NCBI GenBank assembly: GCA_910586595.1
Contig: CAJUJB010000064.1
Location: 1 to 12,287 of the forward strand
Reading direction: 5' to 3'
DNA length: 12,287 nucleotides
From: an uncultured Muribaculaceae bacterium
Lineage (GTDB): Bacteria; Bacteroidota; Bacteroidia; Bacteroidales; Muribaculaceae
Part shown: positions 1 to 7,018 of the stretch, in pieces
How the letters are laid out: each line of letters opens with the position of its first letter
How positions within the stretch are numbered: the first letter of the stretch is position 1
Program-made: the position numbers and the translations under genes
Notes under the pieces: model-generated
Told to the model about the DNA's origin: nothing
Databases searched by the model: none
Seen by the model: only the letters and a program-made list of their open reading frames with translations

Positions 1-884
1 ACCGGAAGGAGAACCGCACCATTTACAATCAAAAAATTGGCGTAGGTTGCCGGCAATCGTATTCCGTCATCCGGATCATAGATCGGGTCTGGCAACGGAA
101 GCTCTATCAGATTGTAAGGCTGTCCGGAAGCTGTTCGCAGAGCCTCAAGCTCACGACGCATGGCTGTCAGACATTCGTAGTGGCTGTCTTCTTGATCAGA
201 GCAGCCTGTGTAGAAAATCACGTCTCCCGGCGGTGCAAGACGCACTAACGTATCGATATGGCCGTCGGTATCGTCACCCTCCAGAGCCCCCTTGCTAAGC
301 CAATGCACTGTATGAAGGTTGAAATTCTTTCTAAGATATGTCTCAACCTCATTGCGGTCGAGATCTCCGTTGCGGTTGGGAGACAACAGGCAATCTTCGG
401 TTGTAATCATCGTGCCCCGGCCGTCAGACTCTATTGAACCACCTTCAAGCACAAAACCGAGCCGATTGATTCTCTGACCGGCAACTATACCGGTCTCACA
501 AAGGCGCAGAGTTGCAAGGTTATCGCGGTCGGCTGCAAATTTAAGCCCCCACCCATTGAATTTAAAATCATTCAGATAACTACGTCCATCCTCATCAAGC
601 AGAGTTATGGGGCCGTAATCACGCGTCCAGGTATCATTGGTGGGGAGGTTGATGAAAATAACATTTTCACGCAGCTCTCCTTCGGGGAGATACTCCTCAT
701 CCGGTTCTTCCGGGCCAATCAATATTACTTTGGCCCGTTTAGCAACGGCAGCAATAATGTCGGCATAGCATTTGCGCACATCCGCAAGCATGTGAGCCCA
801 ATCAGTGTCTGCATGAGGCCACGCCATCAATATCGCCTGACAAGCTTCCCACTCTGCGGGAAGTCGATGTTGAGATTCGTTCAT
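1..884 (-). CDS. aguA: Agmatine deiminase family protein (3' end cut by window edge)
   Basis: Probable cytoplasmic agmatine deiminase (porphyromonas-type peptidylarginine deiminase family), which hydrolyses agmatine to N-carbamoylputrescine and ammonia in arginine-to-putrescine conversion. I translated 294 residues from ATG at 884. Visible family motifs are LPAEWE near the start (8-13), TWTRDYGP (85-92), LEGGSIESDGRGT (146-158), DDTDGHIDT (204-212, with the expected catalytic His at 209) and PATYANFLIVNGAVLLP (278-294). Family members run about 340-370 residues, so the C-terminal part with the catalytic Cys lies beyond base 1 and cannot be checked. There is no signal peptide, so unlike the secreted P. 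gingivalis peptidylarginine deiminase this should be a cytosolic enzyme. Its start overlaps the stop of the small gene before it by four bases (ATGA), which suggests coupled translation. Acting on agmatine rather than another guanidino compound is inferred from family resemblance. Confidence 0.9.
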   Translation of the reverse strand, partial: MNESQHRLPAEWEACQAILMAWPHADTDWAHMLADVRKCYADIIAAVAKRAKVILIGPEEPDEEYLPEGELRENVIFINLPTNDTWTRDYGPITLLDEDGRSYLNDFKFNGWGLKFAADRDNLATLRLCETGIVAGQRINRLGFVLEGGSIESDGRGTMITTEDCLLSPNRNGDLDRNEVETYLRKNFNLHTVHWLSKGALEGDDTDGHIDTLVRLAPPGDVIFYTGCSDQEDSHYECLTAMRRELEALRTASGQPYNLIELPLPDPIYDPDDGIRLPATYANFLIVNGAVLLP

Positions 885-1120
885 TCTATATTATCATAGT
901 CGTTGAGGCTATCCCAGACTGAGTTCCGGTCGGAGCAATACGCTTCGCAGAATTCTATGAAGCCATTCTTCTCCGATGTTCCTTGTTCCCGGCAATACTC
1001 GCGGTATGCCCGACGTAGTTCTGGATCATCAATAAGCGAACGCTTGAATTCCGACTCTGCTATGTCAATTCCGGGTGCCTCTTCTATTATTGATATGAAT
1101 AAGTCTGTAATGTTTTCCAT
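881..1120 (-). CDS. Small acidic conserved-looking protein, unknown function
   Basis: A 79-residue protein that I do not recognise as a named family. It is rich in Asp and Glu, has no signal peptide or membrane segment, and looks like a small, mostly helical cytosolic protein. It carries three cysteines (43, 58, 62) but no nearby His, so a metal site is not evident. The pattern DDPELRRAYREYCREQG (31-47), followed by NGFIEFCEAY (52-61) and VWDSLNDYD (68-76), reads like a real folded protein rather than random sequence. The gene is supported by its ATG start about 30 bases after a possible promoter and by its TGA sharing four bases with the agmatine deiminase ATG (ATGA). A plus-strand frame covers the same bases but has no such context. 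The coupling suggests a role tied to the deiminase, such as regulator or partner; that is inference only. Confidence 0.75.
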   Translation of the reverse strand: MENITDLFISIIEEAPGIDIAESEFKRSLIDDPELRRAYREYCREQGTSEKNGFIEFCEAYCSDRNSVWDSLNDYDNIE

Positions 1121-1149
1121 TATATCAGGTCAAGGATTTATTATGAGGC

Positions 1150-1157
1150 CAAAAGTA
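1150..1157 (-). promoter_or_regulatory. Possible Bacteroidota -7 promoter box
   Basis: On the minus strand these bases read TACTTTTG, an exact match to the Bacteroidota -7 consensus TAnnTTTG. It lies about 30 bases before the ATG of the 79-residue gene, giving a likely short leader. I find no good TTTG -33 element at the usual 19-21 base distance, so the assignment rests on one short motif and its position after a possible terminator. Confidence 0.4.
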
Positions 1158-1160
1158 AAT

Positions 1161-1193
1161 AAAAATTGACGAAACGCCACCAGAAGGGCGTTA
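1161..1193 (-). terminator. Possible intrinsic terminator after ogt
   Basis: A six-pair stem, AACGCC (bases 1173-1178) with GGCGTT (1187-1192), closes an eight-base loop. On the minus strand it lies about 30 bases past the ogt stop. A run of five T (1165-1161) follows after a spacer of about seven bases, which is longer than ideal. It could end the long upstream unit. It would be a weak terminator, and read-through into the next two genes is possible. Confidence 0.4.
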
Positions 1194-1222
1194 AACATTC
1201 TTAAGCTTGGCAGATGACAGCG

Positions 1223-1726
1223 TTAAAACAATGTTTTTTCACCCTTTTCCAGAGCAAGAAGCCTCATTTTAGCGTCTAAACCGCCTGAATACCCTCCTGG
1301 AGAGCCATCGGAGCATATTATACGGTGGCATGGGATGAATAAGGGCAATAAATTAGCGCCGGCAGCGCGGGCCACTGCGCGGATGGCGGCAGGAGTGCCA
1401 CACATCTCTGCAAGCTGGCGGTAACTGATGACTGATCCGTATGGAACAGCTGAGATCTTATTCCATACTTCAATCTGTGATGGAGTGCCATTCAATGTCA
1501 GCGGAACCGTAAACTCCCTCAACTCACCTTTGAAATATAGCTGTATTTCCCGGCCGGCGGCCTGCAGAACCTCAGTATCGCCTTCTTCAAAATCGGAGTT
1601 TAACCTGCGCCGCAACTCTGCCTCCGATTTGGCGCCATACCAATCGCTGAGACATAGCTTACCCCCGCAATCGCCCAAAATAAGGCGTCCTGCAGGGGTA
1701 GAGAGAAGTTGTGTTATGATTTTCAT
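1223..1726 (-). CDS. ogt: Methylated-DNA--[protein]-cysteine S-methyltransferase (Ogt/MGMT)
   Basis: Suicide DNA repair protein that moves the methyl group from O6-methylguanine (or O4-methylthymine) to its own cysteine, restoring the base in one step. It is 167 residues, normal for the single-domain form without an Ada regulatory half. The active-site motif is IPCHRII (131-137) with nucleophile Cys133. It is preceded by the DNA-binding segment around PYGSVISYRQLAE (95-107) and the arginine of IRAVARAAGAN (115-125), and followed by GGYSGGLDAK (144-153). The N-terminal half (1-80) is the usual variable domain. Two positions differ from the commonest motif: RAVA for RAVG and NLLP for NPxP; neither removes a catalytic residue. 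Its ATG overlaps the gldN TGA by four bases (ATGA), so translation is probably coupled to the end of the secretion operon although the functions appear unrelated. Confidence 0.95.
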   Translation of the reverse strand: MKIITQLLSTPAGRLILGDCGGKLCLSDWYGAKSEAELRRRLNSDFEEGDTEVLQAAGREIQLYFKGELREFTVPLTLNGTPSQIEVWNKISAVPYGSVISYRQLAEMCGTPAAIRAVARAAGANLLPLFIPCHRIICSDGSPGGYSGGLDAKMRLLALEKGEKTLF

Positions 1727-2847
1727 TTACGACGTCGCACTGAGCGTGTGGCATTTGACGAAGACGAGGAGGAAGCTTTCGGTGCCTTGGGCTTGGATAC
1801 CTTCTTCTCTTTCGTAGAACGCTTGGTTGAGCGGGCCGATGCTCGGGTGGTAGAAGTTTTTGCAGTAGCTTGCTCGACCTGAGTGGAATCCCCGCCCGCA
1901 GCAAGAGCCTCACGGGCTTCTCTGGCTGCAATAACTTCTTCGCGAGTCGGAACCCAGAGTTTCTTTTCAAAATCATCAAGACGATTCTGTATGCTGTCCT
2001 GGGCCTTCTTCAGCGCGTCGGGATCAGGATACATCTGAACCATCGACTTATTTTTCAGATTGCGGGTCTTGTAAATATCGCCGTCATAGAGGTTGAGCGT
2101 GAAGAAATCATCGTACGTGCAGGTGGGGAGATTATTGTCATCATCGATGAAAATAGTCTGCGCTGCAAGATAAGGCCGGAGATCGGAGAATTTGACCCAG
2201 AACATTGGGTACTTCAATGCATCGCCACCGAAGTCACCACTGCGGTGCAGCACGGGGCAGATAGCCTCAACTACCGGACGCAGCCGATTACTCCTTGTAT
2301 CGAATTCCCAACGCTCGACTACGTAATACGAGAGAACCTCATTGGTGGGCACGTCGTTCTCATCTATATTGAATTTAGGATTCTTTTCAGTCGATCCTTT
2401 TGCATCAGTATAGGGGATATAGAATCTGTCAAGAATATCGCGGGTCTTGATACGGTACTGGTCGGTGAAAATCTCACGGCCGTCAAGATACTCGTAAGCC
2501 GGAAGCGTGTTGGATGCCAGAAGCCGCATGATGATACGGAAAAGATTCTCCTGCCCGTCAATCGGCTCTTCAGGGAAATATAGAGGGGCATTCTGGTCTT
2601 TATCAAGATCAATCGATCGATAGATAACCCTCATCCATTGGCGGTCGGCATCTGAAATCGACGAGTTGTCTTCAGAAAAGAAATTCTGCATACGCTCGGT
2701 CACAACGGTACCGTCCTGTTGCTTGGGCGCGTTGCGGTCGGCCGTACGACGACGCACAACCCCGGCTCCATCGTCTTGTGCAAAGACAGAGGCTGAAGTG
2801 CATACGAGTGCAGCCGTGACTAAAGCTGTTTTTATTATTTGATGCAT
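1723..2847 (-). CDS. gldN: Type IX secretion / gliding motility protein GldN (PorN)
   Basis: Periplasmic T9SS component that forms, with lipoprotein GldK, the large ring beneath the outer membrane and links it to GldM. The 374-residue protein starts with a signal peptide, probably cut after Ala23 (SVFA-QDD). The body has family features: MRVIYRSIDLDKDQNAPLYF (72-91), the stretch around GREIFTDQYRIKTRDILDRF (123-142), YVVERWEFDT (175-184) and YPMFWVKFSDLRPYL (213-227). After about residue 300 it becomes charged, and the last 45 or so residues are a low-complexity Ser/Thr/Lys/Arg tail with a six-serine run (359-364) and an RRRK end. The gene begins 27 bases after gldM and overlaps the next gene, ogt, by four bases. 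It is the last secretion gene of the cluster. The name follows gliding bacteria; nothing here indicates motility. Confidence 0.95.
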   Translation of the reverse strand: MHQIIKTALVTAALVCTSASVFAQDDGAGVVRRRTADRNAPKQQDGTVVTERMQNFFSEDNSSISDADRQWMRVIYRSIDLDKDQNAPLYFPEEPIDGQENLFRIIMRLLASNTLPAYEYLDGREIFTDQYRIKTRDILDRFYIPYTDAKGSTEKNPKFNIDENDVPTNEVLSYYVVERWEFDTRSNRLRPVVEAICPVLHRSGDFGGDALKYPMFWVKFSDLRPYLAAQTIFIDDDNNLPTCTYDDFFTLNLYDGDIYKTRNLKNKSMVQMYPDPDALKKAQDSIQNRLDDFEKKLWVPTREEVIAAREAREALAAGGDSTQVEQATAKTSTTRASARSTKRSTKEKKVSKPKAPKASSSSSSNATRSVRRRK

Positions 2848-2854
2848 AATCTTT

Positions 2855-2906
2855 ATTGGCGAAAGATGAGGATTTTAGTTAATTATGACTTCCATTGGCG
2901 AAAGAT
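2855..2906 (-). repeat. 13-base direct repeat at the gldM-gldN junction
   Basis: Two identical copies of ATCTTTCGCCAAT (minus-strand reading) occupy 2894-2906 and 2855-2867, a period of 39 bases. The first copy codes for part of the GldM C-terminus (DLSPM). The second lies in the gap between the genes and ends 7 bases before the gldN ATG. It may be the trace of a short tandem duplication or a shared sequence in the gldN translation start region. Confidence 0.7.
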
Positions 2907-4440
2907 CGCGGGTAATACCATCCGGGCCTTTTGCTTTGATTCTGGAGATAAAGAACCGTTTGCCACGGCCAAGACGTTGGAACTGGGCTTTCTGACGCTG
3001 TGAAAACTCTGAGCCGGCGCTAACCTCCGGAAGGGCGTTGCCTGACGAATCGAAAAATACGGTCTCGAAGCTCTCCACAGTAAATGGCGTATCAAGAAGG
3101 CCATCGTCGATGGCTGCCTCAAGACCAGGCGAAGCCATCAGAAGAGCTTTTGCAAAAGGCTTGCCGCCACGGTAGTGATCTATATTGCCCTGCGCATCCT
3201 TGAATGCGATGAAGGGAGTCGGATCGGGAAGTTTACGCACGCGGAATGATGTTGCAGCCATCGTCACTGGATGACCGTCCATCGTCGCTGTTACGGTGAC
3301 TACGGCTTCTTTGCCAACACCTTCCGGCCGGGCAACCCAATGATCGCCTTCGCGGGTCAGCGTGCCATTGGTCATGGTGGCTGAAATATCGCCCATTGCC
3401 ACGCCTGGCACAGAGATGCTCACCGGGTTATTGACGCCTGCATATAACACATTCATCAAGGTAGCCGAAACGGTGGCCATCGGTTCGATTACAGTATACG
3501 ACGACGAGAAGTCGTGACGCGTGGTCGATCCGTCGCCATGAGGTACTTCAAGCCAGCCTTTATAGTCGAAAGTACCAGTGGCACCTGCGTTGACCTCGTA
3601 GAGGCCGGTGCTGTTGTCGAGCTGTTTTCCCTCGATGAATACGAGTGGGCGCTGTGTGGTATCCACGGCTGCGAGTACAATGTTAGCTGAATATTTGCCT
3701 CCGCGCATCACAAGACGCGACTGAGGCATCACATATGCGTTGAGTTCGTTTACTCTAACATCGCCGGCATCAACCTGCGATAGAAGAGACGACAGCACTT
3801 CGCCTTCAGCATATAGGATGTCGCTCTGCAACTTCGACAGAAGAGTGACAGCTGCCACTACCGGCTGATTGTCAAATTTCGCTTCCTCCCATTGCTGTGG
3901 GGCAAGTGTACCGGCTTTGGCAATAGGAGCTGTGGCAAGAGCTTCTTCTATCGTGCGACGCTTAAGAGAATCCGGAATCAACGAGCTGACGAAATCCCTG
4001 TAGCCATCAAGGCGGAGACGCAATGCTTTGCCGCGCGGATTGCCGGGCGCAAGCATTATCACAGCCGCAGATTCGAGGTCGTCACGATTGAGAATATTAT
4101 CGGGGTCGCCATCTTTACCATCAGCCTTATGCACGATGGCAAATTTGAGACTGTCTACATATCCGTAGAGATTTGCAGTGGCCTTACGGACTTCAGAGGC
4201 TTTGTCGAGCCAGACCTGCCCTTTTTCGGGATTCTGCTCGGCAAGGCTCTCAAGCTGCCCATATATAGCTGTATTGCGGGTGCTGAAATTCGTATTTGAG
4301 CGTTTGAGGCCCTCATGTACCTGCGTGAAGCCATCAAGCACATCGCTCGACACATTCAGCGCAAGCATGGCCGTCAGGACGATATACATAAGGTTTATCA
4401 TCTTCTGGCGCGGAGAAAGCCTTGTTGAGTTTGCTCCCAT
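2875..4440 (-). CDS. gldM: Type IX secretion motor shaft protein GldM (PorM)
   Basis: Inner-membrane and periplasmic part of the T9SS rotary motor. One N-terminal membrane helix sits with GldL, and a long dimeric periplasmic shaft of four domains reaches the GldK-GldN ring. The 521-residue length matches the family. The N-terminus has the hallmark SPRQKMINLMYIVLTAMLAL (9-28) with the helix at about residues 14-31, preceded by a short charged cytoplasmic tip and not cleaved. Residues about 40-220 form the helical first periplasmic domain. From about 230 the protein is rich in beta strands, for example the segments around RLVMRGGKYSANIVLAAVD (242-260) and VSISVPGVAM (340-349), ending in the conserved C-terminal domain with VESFETVFFDSSGN (455-468). 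It sits between gldL (55-base gap) and gldN (27-base gap), as in other T9SS clusters. Confidence 0.97.
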   Translation of the reverse strand: MGANSTRLSPRQKMINLMYIVLTAMLALNVSSDVLDGFTQVHEGLKRSNTNFSTRNTAIYGQLESLAEQNPEKGQVWLDKASEVRKATANLYGYVDSLKFAIVHKADGKDGDPDNILNRDDLESAAVIMLAPGNPRGKALRLRLDGYRDFVSSLIPDSLKRRTIEEALATAPIAKAGTLAPQQWEEAKFDNQPVVAAVTLLSKLQSDILYAEGEVLSSLLSQVDAGDVRVNELNAYVMPQSRLVMRGGKYSANIVLAAVDTTQRPLVFIEGKQLDNSTGLYEVNAGATGTFDYKGWLEVPHGDGSTTRHDFSSSYTVIEPMATVSATLMNVLYAGVNNPVSISVPGVAMGDISATMTNGTLTREGDHWVARPEGVGKEAVVTVTATMDGHPVTMAATSFRVRKLPDPTPFIAFKDAQGNIDHYRGGKPFAKALLMASPGLEAAIDDGLLDTPFTVESFETVFFDSSGNALPEVSAGSEFSQRQKAQFQRLGRGKRFFISRIKAKGPDGITRDLSPMEVIIN

Positions 4441-4495
4441 ATCTTAGTTGCTGGATTGCTGACCTTGTTATATTATTTGGTTAGGATGTGTGAGC

Positions 4496-5497
4496 TTATT
4501 TATGCTCAACTCCTGCAGGATGCTGGACGCCGTTGACGTTTACATGGATTCCGTCGATGTCGGGAGGCGTCATGGCGGGGCGATACATGTTGACAGTCAT
4601 GGCTGTAAGCATCTTCTCATATACTGAGTTGAGCTGCTGCATGTAGCGGGCCATTTTCTCAGTCTCCTCACAGTAACGGGCGCTCTGTGTGGCAGATTTC
4701 TCATACATGTCGCGGATGTCCTTTATGCCGCGGTTGACACGGTCAATTGAGTCAATCTGCGATGATACGCTGCGGAGCTGAAGATCGTAGATTGTGTTGA
4801 GACCTCCGATATTGCGGTGGAGGGCCTGCATCTGATCGACATAGCCACGCGAGCTTTCAGAAATCTCTGCAGAGTTCTCGGTGATGGCCTTATAACTCTC
4901 CAACAGGGTTGCGGACACTTCATTGAGGGCCGATGTTGTGGCATGGAGCTGCTGCATATCTGCTGCAATGGCAGCCATCTGGTCAAGGTACTGCTGTGTG
5001 GCGCTGGTCAACTCGGCCATACGCGAAAGCTGGTCGGCGGCAGCCGCCATCTTCGAGATACTCTCGCTCAGCGAACGGCTATCTGACTCAGAAAGATCAA
5101 TATTGTCAGGAATGCCGGCTGCACGACGGGCCTGCGCACCCGATACGGCGGGAGCTCCGGCTCCTGAGCCAGCGCTGAATGTGCCACCGTTGACAATTGT
5201 CACACCACCGGCGGGAGCCTCACCGTCTTTATCTTTATTTCCTAAAACCGGAAAGACATCCTCCCAATGGTATTCTTTAGCCGGACGGTCGAAGGCAGTG
5301 AGGACGAACATGAGCACCTCAGTACCCATACCGATCGACAACAGCGCGTTACCGCCGGGGAGGTGAAGAATTTTGAAAAGGGCACCCCAGATAACGATGG
5401 CGGCACCGATACTGTATGCGAAATTGAAGAAGCGCTGCCCGTTCTCACTGCTGATGAACGCGCTTATGCCGCGCTTATATTGCTGGACTTTTCCCAT
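4496..5497 (-). CDS. gldL: Type IX secretion motor stator protein GldL (PorL)
   Basis: Inner-membrane subunit whose pentamer surrounds the GldM helices and converts the proton gradient into rotation. The 333-residue protein has two membrane helices, about 23-44 (FFNFAYSIGAAIVIWGALFK) and 51-69, joined by the conserved HLPGGNALL turn. Glu60, in GMGTEVLMF within the second helix, matches the functionally critical membrane glutamate known from GldL and PorL. After the DRPAKEYHWEDVFPVL segment (70-85) comes a Gly/Ala-rich linker (about 93-128). A long cytoplasmic helical and probably coiled-coil region (about 135-300) follows, with heptad-like stretches such as ADQLSRMAELTSATQQYLDQ. The ATG start is directly followed by the family-typical KVQQYKRG. 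It lies between gldK and gldM. The role of the cytoplasmic region is not well known in the family. Confidence 0.97.
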   Translation of the reverse strand: MGKVQQYKRGISAFISSENGQRFFNFAYSIGAAIVIWGALFKILHLPGGNALLSIGMGTEVLMFVLTAFDRPAKEYHWEDVFPVLGNKDKDGEAPAGGVTIVNGGTFSAGSGAGAPAVSGAQARRAAGIPDNIDLSESDSRSLSESISKMAAAADQLSRMAELTSATQQYLDQMAAIAADMQQLHATTSALNEVSATLLESYKAITENSAEISESSRGYVDQMQALHRNIGGLNTIYDLQLRSVSSQIDSIDRVNRGIKDIRDMYEKSATQSARYCEETEKMARYMQQLNSVYEKMLTAMTVNMYRPAMTPPDIDGIHVNVNGVQHPAGVEHK

Positions 5498-5529
5498 TGT
5501 CTTGCTGTATAATATTGGAGAGGATATTA

Positions 5530-6972
5530 CTATCTTTTCTTATTCTGTTTCTGGCCTTTGGCAAAGCCTATCTGTGTGCGTACGCATCTGAAACCGATAT
5601 ATGAGCGCTGCTCATTCTGGTACTCCCACATGCGGAGGTCGGAGCGAACATTATGGGCTACATCTTTCCAAGATCCACCGCGGATGATCTTACGTTTCAT
5701 TTTATACGGATCCTCGATGGCGGCATCGTATCTGTATTCAGGGTTAAGGTCATTGGTGAGACGACCCACACTTTCTGTAAAGGCTGTCGATGTCCATTCG
5801 CTCACATTACCTGCCATGTCATAGAGGCCGAAATCATTTGGAGCGTATGTGCCCACACGGGATGTGATTACATGGCCGTCCTTGACATAGTTGCCTTCCA
5901 TTGGCTTGAAGTTGGCATAGAAACAACCTTTATCATCGCTCATGGTCAAGTCGCCATCCCAAGGATACATATTCTCGTCAATGCCTGCGCGGGCTGCGAA
6001 TTCCCATTCGGCTTCGGTCGGCAAGCGATATGGTTCAACATATACACCCTCTTTGCCAAGAGCCCGACGGAGGTAGTCGGTACGCCAGTTGGCAAAGGCA
6101 TTCGCCTGCTCCCAGCTGACACCTACCACAGGGTAGTCGCTGTAGCCGCCATGAGCAAAATACATGCGTACATACGGCTCATTATAAGCATTTTCGAAAT
6201 CGTTTACCCACGCGGTTGTGTCGGGATATACGTTCACGATATAGGTGTTCAGGAAATCGTAGTCACCGGTAAGGCCTCTGGAAATGGTCTGCCGTACAAT
6301 CTCGCCCTCTTCATTGATGAATGCCGTATCTTTAGAGATTACGGGTACATCGGTAGGCGTTGGCTTGTCGGTATTGTATTCGCGGCGCTTCGGGTCGAGA
6401 CGGTTACGGCGACGGGCAGCTTCCGTATGATTGTAGATCTCATAGCGGTAGTTCATCTGTGATGCATCAAGCTCGCGGACACCAGTGATGGGGTTGGTGC
6501 GGTAGACGCTCTCGATGGCACGCAACTCGTCTTCATTCGGGTTACGCCAAGGAATAGCCTTGTTCCAGTTGAGATGAGGAGTGACAGGATTACCGTCACG
6601 GTCTTCTTCTATCTTGAAGTCTTCGTTACCTCCGTATGCCGGATCGGCGAGACGCTCGCGGATAATGGAGTCACGAACCCAAAATACAAATTGCTTATAC
6701 TTGCCATTTGTAATTTCAGTTTCGTCCATCCAGAATCCATCCACGGATATACCGCGTGCGTTGGCCTGGAGATTCCATATGGAGTCGGCCTGGGCGACAC
6801 CGACTTTCATCGATCCCCGGTCTACGAGAACCATGCCGTAAGGCGTAGGCTCAGCCCATGAAGTGCCGCCCACTCCTGTCACCTCACCGCCCGCCGAGCG
6901 AGTGCCGGAGGCGCAGGACGCAAGAGCTGCAGCAGTGATGCACGAAAACAATATCCGGTTGGCATTCTTCAT
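5530..6972 (-). CDS. gldK: Type IX secretion lipoprotein GldK (PorK)
   Basis: Outer-membrane lipoprotein that forms the T9SS periplasmic ring with GldN. I chose ATG at 6972 (480 residues): the upstream in-frame start at 6981 is a TTG that only adds three residues before a complete lipoprotein signal. The signal ends in a lipobox ALASC with Cys20 as the lipidated residue. The rest is a formylglycine-generating-enzyme-like (sulfatase-modifying factor) fold with its typical markers: WMDETEITNGKYKQF (81-95), YPVVGVSWEQANAF (280-293), YRLPTEAEWEFAARAG (315-330), DMAGNVSEW (385-393), IIRGGSW (429-435) and YIGFRCVR (458-465). A charged insertion at about 145-235 is also usual for GldK. The family is regarded as structural rather than catalytic. 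The gene follows porP by 46 bases and precedes gldL by 32. The tail is basic (KGQKQNKKR). Confidence 0.96.
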   Translation of the reverse strand: MKNANRILFSCITAAALASCASGTRSAGGEVTGVGGTSWAEPTPYGMVLVDRGSMKVGVAQADSIWNLQANARGISVDGFWMDETEITNGKYKQFVFWVRDSIIRERLADPAYGGNEDFKIEEDRDGNPVTPHLNWNKAIPWRNPNEDELRAIESVYRTNPITGVRELDASQMNYRYEIYNHTEAARRRNRLDPKRREYNTDKPTPTDVPVISKDTAFINEEGEIVRQTISRGLTGDYDFLNTYIVNVYPDTTAWVNDFENAYNEPYVRMYFAHGGYSDYPVVGVSWEQANAFANWRTDYLRRALGKEGVYVEPYRLPTEAEWEFAARAGIDENMYPWDGDLTMSDDKGCFYANFKPMEGNYVKDGHVITSRVGTYAPNDFGLYDMAGNVSEWTSTAFTESVGRLTNDLNPEYRYDAAIEDPYKMKRKIIRGGSWKDVAHNVRSDLRMWEYQNEQRSYIGFRCVRTQIGFAKGQKQNKKR

Positions 6973-7018
6973 AATATGCAAGAGTTGTGTATTACTTTCT
7001 TAGTTTATTATCTATTCC

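Noticed and set aside
1..884. Agmatine deiminase as a T9SS substrate, by analogy with P. gingivalis peptidylarginine deiminase
   Set aside because: There is no signal peptide at the N-terminus, which is complete in the window, and the motifs fit the cytosolic agmatine enzyme. The C-terminus cannot be seen, but export without a signal peptide is not expected.
1870..2583. 237-residue open frame on the plus strand inside gldN
   Set aside because: It is antisense to gldN, which has a signal peptide and family motifs. The plus-strand translation shows no family features or context.
5510..5529. Inverted repeat TAATAT/ATATTA in the gldK-gldL gap as a terminator or operator
   Set aside because: It is only six A-T pairs with an eight-base loop, too weak to support as a terminator, and the following gldL is expected to be co-transcribed.
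5653..6462. 269-residue open frame on the plus strand inside gldK
   Set aside because: It lies wholly antisense to a well supported gldK, has no recognisable motif, and looks like a by-product of codon use in the true gene.
6973..6981. GldK start at TTG 6981 and PorP start at TTG 8026
   Set aside because: Both are rare starts that only add a few residues before an ATG with a complete signal sequence, so I used the ATG starts at 6972 and 8014.
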